From Ramazzottius varieornatus (Eukaryota; Tardigrada; Eutardigrada; Parachela; Ramazzottiidae), in the NCBI GenBank assembly GCA_001949185.1, contig BDGG01000001.1:4137189-4201188 (forward strand): a stretch of 64,000 bases of DNA. Direction: 5' to 3'. The notes under the pieces are model-generated. The model was not told where the DNA came from. It made no database searches and saw only the letters and a list, made by a program, of their open reading frames with translations. Numbering within the stretch: the stretch's first letter is position 1; each line of letters starts with the position of its first letter. Shown in pieces: positions 1 through 11,540 of this stretch. The position numbers were made by a program, and so were the translations under genes.

Positions 1-1
1 T

Positions 2-3000
2 ATGGATCGTGAAACAGCTCTAGCAGAGGTAGTGGAGCAGTATCAGCAGCTCAGGACTGAACCAGGCTTTGCAGGTGTGGACCGTATGGCTGACATCATC
101 TTTGCTCTCATCTTTATCTAACAAAACCTGCTAGCCGTATTCCGTTGTTTTTAGTATTCGTCGATACCTGTTATGACAGTGGATTCAACCCGACGGACAA
201 TGATTTTGGAAACTTCGCACCGCTCAATGACGCGCTTGAAGGCTTCACTCCAGAAATCTTAACTCAACTAGCAGAATCGCTGTGTCAGTTGCTCACCTTC
301 TCACCTACTCCGGAGGAACGAACGAATGATCGAAACAGAGAACGAAGTAAGTAGTAACTTTGCTTAACTGAGCTGAGTCGGAACCAAGATCATTTCCTCT
401 TTTAGATGTGTTGGAAGTGTTGGACGAATCATCTGGAATGTCAAACGGGCTCAACGTCAAAGAGTTCGTTGCTGCCCTTGCCTTCTGCATCCTGACGGGA
501 CTGAAAGTAAGAGTTGAAAACACCCTGCTGAACTCACAGAAGAACAACGTATCGCTTTTTGTTGCCCACAGGCAAAGGAGAATAATGGAGTGGCTGCTCG
601 AGGTGGTATCGCAGCTTCGGTATTCTTCCTACTGTGCACTGCAACGAATGGCAGTGTACCCGCTCGCCTTCATGGAGTGCTTGGGATATCGTCGATCTAC
701 ATCAAACACATGTTCTCCAAAAGTGTGGACATGCTGTCGTTGCCCGATCTGTGGGAAACTCAGAAGTTTGTTGGAGGCAAGAAAGGACCGAAGAGACGAG
801 CACACTTACAAGTAAACCTCGTAGTCTCAGGCAAATTTATTAATCTGATCTTCTAGATTGATAACTGCCAATTTAAATTGATATTTTATTTCAGGAAAGA
901 ACGCTCTTGAATGTGGACGAAGATCAGGAGCTTGTGGTTCAGACAGGTCTCCAATGGGAAGAAGCTGAATGCATGCTTCTCAAGGTACGTCCGCCGGAAG
1001 TAAGCATATATGCAGCTCTGGGAAGTTTCATTTATCTTGTTTAATTACAGGCGCTGGTCCTGTTCGTTCGAAATGCCGACTTGGATGCCTTTCCGTACCA
1101 CCTGGCCCGTCCATGTCGGGCTGTGGCTGGTGTATGGAAGCGAGGTTTCGAAAACTTCCAGCCAACACTGGATGTCAGCTTGGACATTAGCGACGTCTTG
1201 AAACGAGGCATGCGAAAGGAGTTAGTGGGGAAATTCTTCTCGCTGGTTGTATCCAACGCGCAGAAGAACTACACCGATAATGTGGAAGTGGTACGTATGA
1301 AAACTGCTACTTTCGTGCTCATGCTTTTCTATTTCTTTTTTCTACCTGTAACAACGCTATGCGCTATACGGTACAGTATCTGATATACTGTGATTCAGCC
1401 ACTCGAAAGTTATTGCATTCATCTGGCAGGTATTGTGGTCGTTGGAGCCAGGACTTTTACGGCTGACTGATGCCTTGGGTATGCTCATACCATCTATCCG
1501 CTAGTCTTTTTGCTCTCTCTTTTCTTTCCCATAATTGCAATGTCTATCATGCGTGCGTTCACAGGTACTTACGCCGCTGTTCCTCCGAAGAAAGTACAAG
1601 AATATAGCAACAATGTTGCTGGCTTCTGCCTCAAAATCATCCAGAAGTTCGCTGAGGATGAGACCTGCGACGATGTCCTCGAAAGATTCATGCATGACGT
1701 ATTTGCCAACACACCGGACATGGCAGAGTACCGACGTTACTCAGCCAAGGTAAATTATCCCGAGCTTTCTTTCCTACTGTCTCTTGAAACTCTGCTGCAG
1801 ATGAGTTATGGGAAATGATTGGAACTAGACCTTTTCCTAAAACGGTGTGGCTGCCACGCACACGTTCAGCCAATAACAATGGAAATGCCCGCCACTTGAG
1901 ATAACGCTCTGTTGTCTTCCGGGATTCTTCCCACTTTTCGTACAGCCAATAAATAGATCGTTGGCTAACCGATTTCTTCATTGTAGCTCTTTGTTTCGTT
2001 CCTGTCGGTAATGAAACCTGGGTTGCGACAGAATGTGACTCAGTGGCTAGCGGAAGAGTCGGATGCTGACAGAGCAAGAGGTCGAGCTTTGGCTCTTTGC
2101 ATAGCGCAGGAGCTGTGGACCAAAGACTGGAACCATGGTACTCCTGCAGTAGCATCTCAGCGGTATATTTTACGCGAGTGATTAGGCATAATGTATTTTT
2201 ACAGTGGAGGTACCCTACTTCAAGTGTAACAACCTTAAGTCCGCCATCTTGGAGATGTGCATTCGACGCCTACGAGACAAATCATCCAAGTGAGGCGCGC
2301 GCTTTTCGTGTGAGAATTCTTATTCTCCAATGTGACTGGACTTCTTTATAGAATTCGTGGCTGTGCCGCTTCGGTGATGAGTTTCTTACTGGAGTCTGAT
2401 GGAGCTGTCTTCGACCACCTCAGAAACGATGAAGAAACCAATGGTACGTGACTACTTGCTGTTCCTTCAAGCAAAAATTCTAACAAAATTCTTGCTACTT
2501 AAGATAACATTACGGTAACTGACAAAACTATATGAAGTGCGATGGTTGACTGTTTTGTGGCAGAGAAAGATCAACAGTCGGTTCGAACTCTGTTCACCAC
2601 CGTCCTGGCCGGAATCGCCGATGTATCCGTCGTATCCCGCAAGGCGTACCTGTTGATGGTGGGTCGTCTGCTCGTCTCCGACTTCCGCCTCTTCGACATC
2701 GAAGTCAAGGAAGCCATTCTTCGTGTCGCTCAAGACCCGGCCAAGTCGATGCGCACCTGCAACATCGATGTCATCTGCGACATCGCTAAGACCCAAACCA
2801 ATGCTGTTGACCAAGTACATTGCCGCATAACATACACTGAAGAATTTAACATGAAACAATAAAATGCATCAACATTTCTAGAATTTAAAATCTCCTCAAA
2901 GTTTCACAGAATAAGTGCATAATACAGTAGGATGATTGATCCCCGGGAATAAGGTAGTCTCAACGTTGCTGGTTTCTGCAGGTGAGCGATACGCTGGAAG

Positions 3001-6000
3001 CGGTTGGAGATCTGTGGTTGCGCGGGGTCTTCCATTGCTACATGGACCCAGAACAGACGATCAAGGCTCGCGTCATTGAAGCCTTCGCCTCCATCATCCT
3101 CAATCCCGTCCTGACCAGTCCGCAGAATGAAAATACCCTGGCCTGGCGTCTCCTAGACAAAATATGTAAAGATGAGCTGGGTGAAATCCGTCTGCTCAGA
3201 CAGGTCTTGCACGACATGGAGAAGGGCAAGACTCTCACCACGGCTGTGTACAACAAGATCCGCGAGTACCTTGATGGTCCTCACAAGCAGACGGCGTGGA
3301 TCATCCTGGCCGAACTGTCTGCGTAAGTTTGCGACCAGTTGAGTTCGAGCAGAACCCCACATGAATATTGCAGACGTTAGAGGAAGCAAAACTTATATGC
3401 CTCACGGACCTGCATACACTCGTGTCATGATGAGCGTTCGATGTGGTGTATGCGGATGCGTGAAGAGTTATATCGTTGCGCTACCCAAATACGAACTGTC
3501 GACTTTGCCTCACGCGTCACCATGTTTGTTTTCAGCATTCTGCCAAAGTCCGAGACTGAGTTTGCTTTTGACTTCCTGGACAATGTACCGTTCGAAGGTC
3601 AAGATGACGCTTGGGGAGCTTCGCTCTTTCGTGTCATCCAAGCGGGCTTCAAGTCGAAGAGTATCAAGAAGGTCACGGACCGTCTTCAGGAACTGAAAGA
3701 CTATTTTCCGAGAATCCGCGGGGTCGCCACAGTGGTCGAGGCGGTCCGGGCTGTTGCAGCTGGCTTCGAAGCTCTGGGCGAGAAGCAACAACATGGGAAG
3801 CATGACGACTTCGCCGACTGGGCAGACGAGCATCTTCACGACTGCACCAGACAGTTGAGAGAACAAGTGGCATCTTACGGAGACTGGCTGAACCACCGTT
3901 AGTTCTTTTCTCCTTCCTCATAATCATGCGAGGCTGAAACTTTATTTTGTGCTAGATCGATTGGCGCCAAAAGAGGCGGACGCGAAGGAAGAAGCTACCC
4001 CACAGGAGATGGACATCTGCTTCTGCGTCCGACTTGTTAGCGAACTCGGCTGTCATCTCGGTGTGGGTAAAGGCAACAACCGAGCAGCGAAGGCTGTGGT
4101 CGGTGATGAGTCTCCCGAGGCCCTGATCGAACGAGTGTGCGACTTTGACTCGGTCCTGCAGTGTCGATCGTGGGTCCGAGCACACGGAGTCTTCGCTCTG
4201 GGACGTTTGTGTCTGGGTGTGAAGCAGCTGTCGTGGAAGTACGCGCCCAAGATTGTCGGCATGGCCAACTCCCACACCAACGATATCGGCTTGAGAAGGG
4301 ACGCCATCGTGGTGGTGTTCGACATGCTGAAGATGTTTGGAGATGTGATGGAGAAGGACCTGTTCAAAGTGTATGGATGGCTGGGCGACCCCAACAGCAC
4401 CATTCGCGGTGACGTCATCAATCATTTGCATAACTTGCTGCTGAATGAACATCTGCAGTGGAACCCGGCGGTCTTCTACCAGTTCTTGACTTCCATATCC
4501 GGTAATCAACATTTCGGCTCTTCTGAAACATTTTTCGAAGATGTATAGTTTCACAATGCAAGACTTGGATATGTTAGATGAAATGTAGGCAAACACACTC
4601 GACAAGATCGTTTTATCAAGTGACTCACGTTTACAGCCTGTAACGCGGAATACATGCGCCACGTGGGGAAACAGTCTTGTCGAGTTTGTTTACCGAGCAA
4701 TCAAATATGAGTTGCACGGATTTCGAAATACAAGGGTCATCCCTTTGAAGAATTGAAAGTGGGAACTAAATGTTTTGCTTTTTCAGATCCAAATCCAAAG
4801 ATTAGAGAATGGGTTCGTTCCTGTCTGCGATCGTTGATGAAGAAGCGCAACCAGTGCTTCTCGGACTTCTCCGAAGCCATCATCTTCTTGAACGCCTGTC
4901 ACAGTCATCCTCGTTTCAAGGTGGCCGCCAAGCTGAATAACCAAGGCGTAGAGTTTGCCTTGGTCGGAAGAGAGTGCGCGGACAAGAGGATGGAAATTTA
5001 TTCCTTCATGTTGAAGCAGATGGTGGACGACCAGAAACGTATCACATACGCACGAATCCTCGAGCAGATTCTCATGCCAGTCGTAACAAGGGATGTCCAG
5101 ATCGAAGCCAACGAGGCGTACAGAAATGTCTTACGAGACGTCTTCCGCATTCTCGGCTTGAAGGTACAATAAAACTTGAAGGCTTGTAATAAAATTTCTC
5201 CACTATGAAAAATCGAAATCTTTACAAATATTATTTTACAGGAAATGCAGTTTTCGGTCTTCATCAAGAACACTGACGAAGAAGAAGAACTGGAAGAACC
5301 GGAAGAAAACGCCGATGCTGATCAGGTCGAAGAAGAAAATCAGCGCAATGCGGAGAAGCAGAACAAAGCTCAGCGCAAAGAGCTATGGATCAAGTTCCGT
5401 CAGGAGATTGTCCAGCGAACTCTGCTGCCGGTCTTAAGCAGCGTGTACCGCCAGCTTAAATACGTACAAGATGACCAAGACCTTCTGTCGGCGGAAATTC
5501 GCTTGGTCGACTACTTAGCGAAGAGCGCCGAAATCAACCTAGCCGGTAAGATAAATCTTACGCGCGCACGTACCGTTGTCCATAGTAATGCCACAAGGTA
5601 CCCTGTATGCAAGTGGATGGCGCTTGTCTCTACGTGGAATTTTCCCCCCAGAACGTTTCTGGACCTTTTGCTTCTTTGCAGAGCTGGCTCAGTCGACGTC
5701 GGGGACAGATGGACAGATTCTCAAGAGTCTGGCCATGGACATTCAACGCTTAGAAGAACAGACAGGTGCGTCGGTGCCGCCCACTCCTTCCGCTTTAGCT
5801 CCTCCTTCCCGAGCAGACGACATCCCTCTAGTATCGTCTCAGATTATGTCGTCTTCTGATGTGCAGACGCCAGCTGCGACTCCTCTCCCCACCAACGGAA
5901 CAGTCAAGAAGGCGAAGAAGAAGGCTGATCCGGCTGAGTCGGTCGAGGATACACCAAGCGAGGCCTCTGAGGAACCGGTACCTCGTAAGCGTGGTGCGAA

Positions 6001-6880
6001 GGCGCCCACGGCAAAAGCAAACAAGTCCAAGAAGACCGAGGAGGTAGAGGAGAAGGATGAGGAAGTGAAGGAGGAAGAAGTAACGAAGGTGCCAGCAACC
6101 AGGCAGTCACGAAGGTTCAAGGACAAGTCCGATGTTTCGATGCCGTTCGCGGAACGGAACACGAGTAAGAATGGTAAACGACAGTCGGAATCACCTGCGG
6201 AAGACAGCGAGAGTGGGCCTACCCGAAAGAAAAATGATAACGCTCGACGAGGTTTGAACATAGATTTTAGACTTGATAATGAGTTTTCCGCATTATATAT
6301 TTTACCGCGAAGCTCTCAAAGAATAGGAAAACGTACGCGTTCAACTTTGCATGTACCTGCATACTTGGACTGTATGAAAGGTGCATAGGTTCGTGAATGC
6401 AGGTTTGCGAACGCTTCGTTCGCTGACCTTGCAGACACACCGCAAAATGAACAAGTGGTCAACAAGTCGAATAGGAAACATATGATTACGCTGAAAGATA
6501 ATTTGTCTTTAGGTGTGAAGCGACCAGGAAAGAGCATGGTGATCAAAGGGGAAGAACTACAGTCATCTCCCGAAATCGCTCCGCGTCGTACAACTCGGCT
6601 CACTGCGGTCCAGCAGGCACCGGCGGTGGAAGAAGAGGACAGCTTCGGAGAAGGGGATGATACGTTGGTCGATCTTCAGAACGGCAGTCGGCCTAGGCGA
6701 AGTACGGGAGCGAGGAACGGGGACAAGACGATGTCGCGTGGTGTCAGCACACCCATCAAGTCGAAGAACGGCAATATGGCGGACCTAACTTTCGGCGCGG
6801 ACCTTAGCGTGATCGATCCAAGCGAGGTCAGCCAGAGAGTGATCAGAAGTGCCGCAAAGACGAAGAAAGGAAAGAAATAA
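2..6880 (+). CDS. NCAPD3: Condensin-2 complex subunit D3 (HEAT-repeat protein), 19 exons
   Basis: Non-SMC subunit of condensin II, which compacts and shapes chromosomes in the nucleus. I read 19 exons (2-83, 155-346, 406-506, 572-811, 895-984, 1051-1290, 1430-1478, 1565-1749, 1987-2137, 2205-2289, 2352-2443, 2564-2814, 2982-3322, 3536-3897, 3956-4501, 4787-5163, 5242-5545, 5682-6251, 6435-6880). They keep frame throughout and give about 1,567 residues, close to the ~1,500 of vertebrate NCAPD3. The HEAT block at 3956-5163 has the family pattern: RAHGVFALGRLCL, a helix around VVVFDM, an LGDPNSTIR turn, then a DPNPKIREW repeat. The tail after 5760 is Lys/Glu/Ser-rich and disordered, ending with a conserved STP..KS....DLTFGA-type motif. 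The ATG at base 2 may be the true start, but the window begins there, so the 5' end could be incomplete. Introns 8 and 15 carry the palindromic repeat described below. Confidence 0.9.
1818..1929. mobile_element. Intronic palindromic MITE-like element, copy 1 (diverged)
   Basis: Lies in NCAPD3 intron 1750-1986. The centre (CAGCCAATAACAATGGAAAT) and right arm (CGCCACTTGAGATAACGCTC) match the family consensus seen at 4588 and 42926. The left arm is strongly eroded, so the outer limits are set by the family length of about 111 bp. Confidence 0.6.
4588..4698. mobile_element. Intronic palindromic MITE-like element, copy 2
   Basis: A 111-bp element in the NCAPD3 intron 4502-4786. The left arm (GGCAAACACACTCGACAAG, then ATCGTTTTATCAAGTG) is the reverse complement of the right arm (TGCGCCACGTGGGGAAAC, then CTTGTCGAGTTTGTTTACC). 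This is one of the best-preserved copies for the outer inverted repeats. Confidence 0.75.
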
Positions 6881-7499
6881 GGATGTGGTCGCTTTGTTGA
6901 AGTGCGTTTTAGGTCTTACATAATTATTAATTCCGTATTTTTTTGGGTTACACTACCGTTTATTTCTGCAATGAATGCTCGTAAGCACGTAGCATGTACA
7001 GGAGCCTTTTCAGTTGAATATCTGCTAACACAAGAAATTCTCAGGTCTGCGTTCTGTTATTTCTGCAGAAGTTGGGTACTCTGTCGTTAAAACATCAGCT
7101 GCTGAGAAAAAGAATAATTTGATAAAAACTGCGATGCACTTAGTTCCACTAGGAAAACAGAATCGTAGAGGAATCAGACGGTCGAAACAGACGAACTGGG
7201 ATACGACTCGACGGCACATAACTCGTGACTACGCTATCTATCCAGCTAACAAAATACTAGAATGTTTAGATTTCAGAGTTTGTGGAGATTTGGCTAAAAT
7301 TAATTTCACGCTAACACTGGAGAAGGTAAGTGCGGGTAAGCAACGGCTATGATGCTATGAACCGTAATCACAGAATTTGGTAAACAGAAACAGAGTAAAA
7401 AGAAGCAAGCCAAACAACGGGAATGCGAGAGAGCAGAAGTCAGGTTGTCAAACAGAAACGATGTCCCCTACACCTAACCTACGTACGGAAAGGAGAGCT
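6881..7499. other. Intergenic, convergent 3' ends
   Basis: Space between the stop of NCAPD3 (+) and the stop of the membrane-protein gene (-). It should hold both 3' UTRs. Small open frames here have no recognisable domain. I see no RNA gene or repeat. Confidence 0.5.
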
Positions 7500-8354
7500 T
7501 TAGGTGATAACGACATCGGGAGCCGAGATGATGCTGCCCTGGTCAGCATCCACGTACAGAGTCTCCTCTCCACCGACAGGGATCAGCGCTTCTTCCAGCA
7601 TCAGCATGCGATACTGGCGCGAGTACCAGAAAATGACGAATGCCCATTTCCAAGTCATGAATGCCCACACGGATGCCACGAAGTAGGAAGCCCTCAGGTT
7701 CTTTAGATCTGGAACACAAGCATAATTATTGATCAAGTAGCGTCGTCCTCTTATACCGTAACCAAAACTGGAATCATCCGTACCGTCATGGAAAACAATT
7801 CCCAACACGATGTACACTACGAAGGCAGAGAATCCAATAAGTTGTCCTATCAATCCAGCATAGACGGCGGTCCTCAGTCTCGTAGCATGCGGTCGTAGTC
7901 GTCCTTGCTTGTAGAAGACGTGAAGGAGAAGAGCTCCCAGTGCCCATATAGCTACGACAAAGAAATAACACAGGTAGAATGACAGCACGTCCAACAACAC
8001 TTTTGCAGTACTTTTGTATTGGTTCCGTCGGTATTGCTTACCTGAGAAAAATCCCCAGAAGACGACGTGGACGTTAGCCACACGGAGAAAGTATAGTCCA
8101 ACAGTGAGACCAGCGCTCAGACCCAAAGCAGCAGCTCCAATCCGCAATCGCAGGGACCATGTACCAGGAGCCACGATTATCTTCACCATCTTGTAGCTTT
8201 CAAAGATCCCAAAGCAACCCGACAGTGCGGCAAGGGCTGTTTCCGGAGGAAAGGAAGTGACGGACAGACGACTCTCTGGTAGAACGGAAAAGGATGGTGG
8301 TTCGGAAAGATCAGCTGGTTTGAGTAAACAAAGGCTCTTGTAATGGTATGCCAT
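7500..8354 (-). CDS. Multipass membrane protein, family not recognised
   Basis: An uninterrupted frame of 284 codons with four or five hydrophobic segments. Starting from the N-terminus these lie at about residues 70-95 (RIGAAALGLSAGLTVGLYFL), 120-148, 165-190 (after an Arg-rich loop) and 228-252 (ASVWAFMTWKWAFVIFW). A short acidic tail follows. The spacing recalls four-span TMEM179-like proteins, but I cannot show homology. The start at 8354 is the first ATG; an internal ATG at 8189, just before the first clear membrane segment, is an alternative. A donor-like GTAAGC near 8037 could mark a short intron, though the frame stays open without one. It is divergent with SLC25A10, only 143 bp from its start. 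Confidence 0.6.
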   Translation of the reverse strand: MAYHYKSLCLLKPADLSEPPSFSVLPESRLSVTSFPPETALAALSGCFGIFESYKMVKIIVAPGTWSLRLRIGAAALGLSAGLTVGLYFLRVANVHVVFWGFFSGKQYRRNQYKSTAKVLLDVLSFYLCYFFVVAIWALGALLLHVFYKQGRLRPHATRLRTAVYAGLIGQLIGFSAFVVYIVLGIVFHDGTDDSSFGYGIRGRRYLINNYACVPDLKNLRASYFVASVWAFMTWKWAFVIFWYSRQYRMLMLEEALIPVGGEETLYVDADQGSIISAPDVVIT

Positions 8355-8497
8355 GTTATGTCATGTCATGTCATGCAACCTTGTTCCATCGACATTCGAC
8401 AGGTAATAATTATTATTTTATTTTATTTTGTTTTCTTTGCGCCTCTTTGCCTCTTTGGCTTTGCGCCATTCTGGTATCTGGTTTTGACGTCTGCACC
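8355..8497. promoter_or_regulatory. Short shared 5' region between two divergent genes
   Basis: A 143-bp gap between divergent starts (membrane protein at 8354, SLC25A10 at 8498). It contains a TCATG tandem run at the left edge and a TTATTTTATTTTATTTTG tract at about 8413-8430. Likely a bidirectional promoter by position only; no TATA box is evident. Confidence 0.4.
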
Positions 8498-9926
8498 ATG
8501 GCAGTTTCGGCTTCTCCTCAGCCACTAGATTTCCGGATACCGGTTGTGACATACCGAAGGAAGGCTCGATGGTACTACGGTGGCTTAGCAAGTACCATGG
8601 CAGTCTGCTTCACTCATCCGCTTGATCTTCTCAAGGTACATCTCACCGCCTTACCGTTTCCGGTCGTATGTGGCACTAACACTGGCTTGGTTGCAGGTAT
8701 ATCTTCAGACGCATGATGGAGGAAGGCTGAAAATCATCCCGATTGCTGTAAAAATTGTGCGAACGGAAGGAGTTGCCGCGTTGTACAGCGGCATCAGCGC
8801 TTCGCTTCTGCGACAGGTACAAGTCTTTTCCATCTCACCATCGGACCCTGATCCACATGCGCATTTTGAAACGCTTGACGTGAAGGTTTCGTAAGATATA
8901 CTGACGTCTTGCGCCAATTACGTGGGTAACGTTATTAATTGTTAGTTTATCATTCTTCTCCCATCTTCTAGCTTACACAAACTACTGCCAGGTTTGGCAT
9001 GTACGAAATGCTCAAGACCGACGGTACAAAGCAAAGACCGTTTTCTCAAAAGCTTCTTGCGGCATCCGCGAGCGGCGCGTTTGGTGGATTCGTAGGAGCA
9101 CCGGCAGATCTGATAAACGTTAGGATGCAGAACGATGTCAAACTACCTCTCGCGGAACGACGCAATTACAACCACGCGATAGACGGGCTAATCAGGGTGT
9201 GTCGAGAAGAAGGTATATTAAGGTTGTGGAGAGGTTCTTCGATGGTGATTTCACGGTCTGTCTTGCTCACAATGGGTCAGTTGTCCCTGTACGATCAAGT
9301 GAAACAGATCCTCATAAAGTTTGGATTTCCGGACAGTGTTACAACGCATTTGCTTGGGAGCTCAGTCGCGGTAAGTTAGGTAAAAATGTACTTTTAATAG
9401 GTTCCATCCTGGAGGTTTGATGTTGCGATCAACTGCCTTCCATTTTGCAGGCATGCTCGAGTGCCGCAATAACCGCGCCCTTCGACGTAGTGAAGACTCG
9501 AATGCAGAATACGGAACCCGGGAAATATAAAGTATGGATAAGATAGTCTGCTGGATTCATGTTACGGTAACGAACTTTAAATTGTTTTCAGAATATTAGA
9601 CATTGTATTCGAGAAACAGCAAAACTGGGACCTTTAGCCTTCTTCAAGGTGATTTTGATTTTCTCCCTTGGCTTTTTTGTTATGTTTTCACGTAGCGCAT
9701 ACTGTACATTAATTAACCGACGATTCGATCGTAGGGTTTCCTTCCGTCGCTGCTGCGGGTCGGTCCACAGACCATCCTTATGTTCCTTCTGTACGAGCAA
9801 ATGAGGCTGAGGTTCGGGGTGAAGATCGAAGTCGATCCTGATGCCGAACACGAAGCCGAAGAGGTTCCTGTTGGTAAAAACTTTTTCTTAGTTACTCCGA
9901 AAAACCAGCGAACTTCCTCGGGGTGA
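8498..9926 (+). CDS. SLC25A10: Mitochondrial dicarboxylate carrier
   Basis: Inner-membrane antiporter exchanging malate or succinate for phosphate, sulfate or thiosulfate. Six exons (8498-8635, 8697-8816, 8972-9370, 9451-9531, 9592-9648, 9735-9926) keep frame and give 328 residues; the family is usually ~290. The three mitochondrial-carrier signatures are present: HPLDLLK in repeat 1, APADLINVRMQNDVKLP in repeat 2 and APFDVVKTRMQ in repeat 3. The RMQNDVKLP stretch and ETAKLGPLAFFKG are typical of the dicarboxylate carrier rather than other SLC25 members. The C-terminus runs about 30 residues past the usual end as an acidic then basic tail. A donor-like GTAAAA at about 9873 means the last residues could be spliced differently. 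Confidence 0.92.
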
Positions 9927-11540
9927 GTAATCTGTGATCAAACGCGGTAGAGATGCTTTGGTGTTTTGTCTAGTCTGCCTGACTGTTTTGTCCGTTTTGA
10001 AATCTCACACTTTTTAACTTATGATAGATTAACAAAGTCTTATTCCTGGCAAAATTTGGTGTTTCTAGTTCTAATCTCTTTTGGTTTTCAATCTTGAAAA
10101 GCTTTTATGGAATCAAAAAGCACAACTCGTATCTAAAGTCTAACTGACAAAGAAAGAAGAGCACTGATTACAAAGTGGGTAACGCAAACTATTAATATGT
10201 TGAAATGGTCCCATTCAGACCACGTCACTCGCCGATCAGGACATCAATGCTTTTTGGGATAGCAGAGACTCTTACCTCTCTACAAAAACGCTTTTTTCCG
10301 GAGGGAGAAACAGCGAAAAGTTCGCTCCGGTGCAGCTACGCGGTTGCATCCTCCCTCGTCTCGAGTTGAACTTCGACTTCCTATAGACACTCTTTGTGGC
10401 CAAGTATTTTCAAAAGGTAGCAAAAGAGATACTATTTTAAGGAAAAATGGTGATAAGGATCAACATCCACTTAGTCGAGAGCGCCATGAATATTACGAGG
10501 TGGTAGTTACTTGGTGTACTAAGGACGATTCGTGATGTGTGGTGGACCGAAGTCCAGCAAATTTTTATCCAAAGCAGGTTGAATTCTAATAATATCCCAA
10601 TGATGAACTGGAGTTTGTAAAAGAAAGGAATTACTATAAACATTTGAGCGCGTACCAGAATCCATTTCCCCAAGGACCCATGTCGAATACGACTGATTTG
10701 CAAATGGGACATAGTACTTCAAGTCATTCGACATATATTCCTCCACATATTGTTGGACCAGTTAGACAAAATTCCAGAAAATTTCAACACGAGACAGTAT
10801 AAGTGAGATCCCATTTCAATCCCATTCTCATGACGACCCCACCATCAGAGTACCTACGCCTAGTTTTCGCATAAATATGGCTCAACCCTATTTATCGTTT
10901 TTATCTCGAATAGTAGCTACGCGTTTCATAGCTCCAATTAAACCTCTCACGAACAGACTGAAAGAATTCAGCAACCAGCGAGAAACCGAATGGGAAAGGC
11001 GGAATTTTGAGCGCTGATCGAGACCGTCTTTCTGTCAACAGGGAACTCATCATGACTGTTGGGAAATGGCGGTGAAGCTGAATAAACAATGTTGAGGTGG
11101 GTAAACCGTCGTGAAAACCCCATTTTTCGAAACTAAAATCAAGAACCTGATGACGAACCAGTGAATGGCAACTGACTTTACCTATTTCAGCAAACATTCT
11201 ACCTGACCTCGTTCGCGACCTTCGGCCTGCTCTGGACTGGATGTTAGTAGAACGGAGCACCATACTTGAAATAGTTTGACATTTCGAAATCTGGCGGAAC
11301 TTCAGGGATCACCATGTAAGTGCGAAATGACGACACCCGACACAGCGTAGCAACGTAAGCTTGTCTGGTTCTTCGTTGGTTTTGAATTTAATTAGAGTAC
11401 CTTTAACTTGCTGTTATACTTTCCCGAAAATTCACAAGCCATAAGTCTGTCACTGTACGTTTATAATATGAATATATCTGCTTTATATTCAGTGAAAAAT
11501 TCATGAAGCTGGTTGGTGCTCTGAATTACACCGTGTGGTG
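9927..11540. other. 1.6-kb intergenic region, no gene assigned
   Basis: AT-rich DNA between SLC25A10 and the disordered-protein gene. Two minus-strand open frames (10519-10746, 75 codons; 10901-11263, 120 codons) lack recognisable domains and convincing splice context. I therefore do not call them genes. The right end should hold the promoter and 5' UTR of the next gene. Confidence 0.4.

Noticed and set aside
2-6880. First gene as another condensin HEAT subunit (NCAPG or NCAPD2)
   Set aside because: Order and wording of the HEAT motifs and the TFGA-type tail fit NCAPD3, and there is no NCAPG-type C-terminus.
10901-11263. 120-codon minus-strand frame as a gene
   Set aside because: No domain, no splice partners and unremarkable composition.
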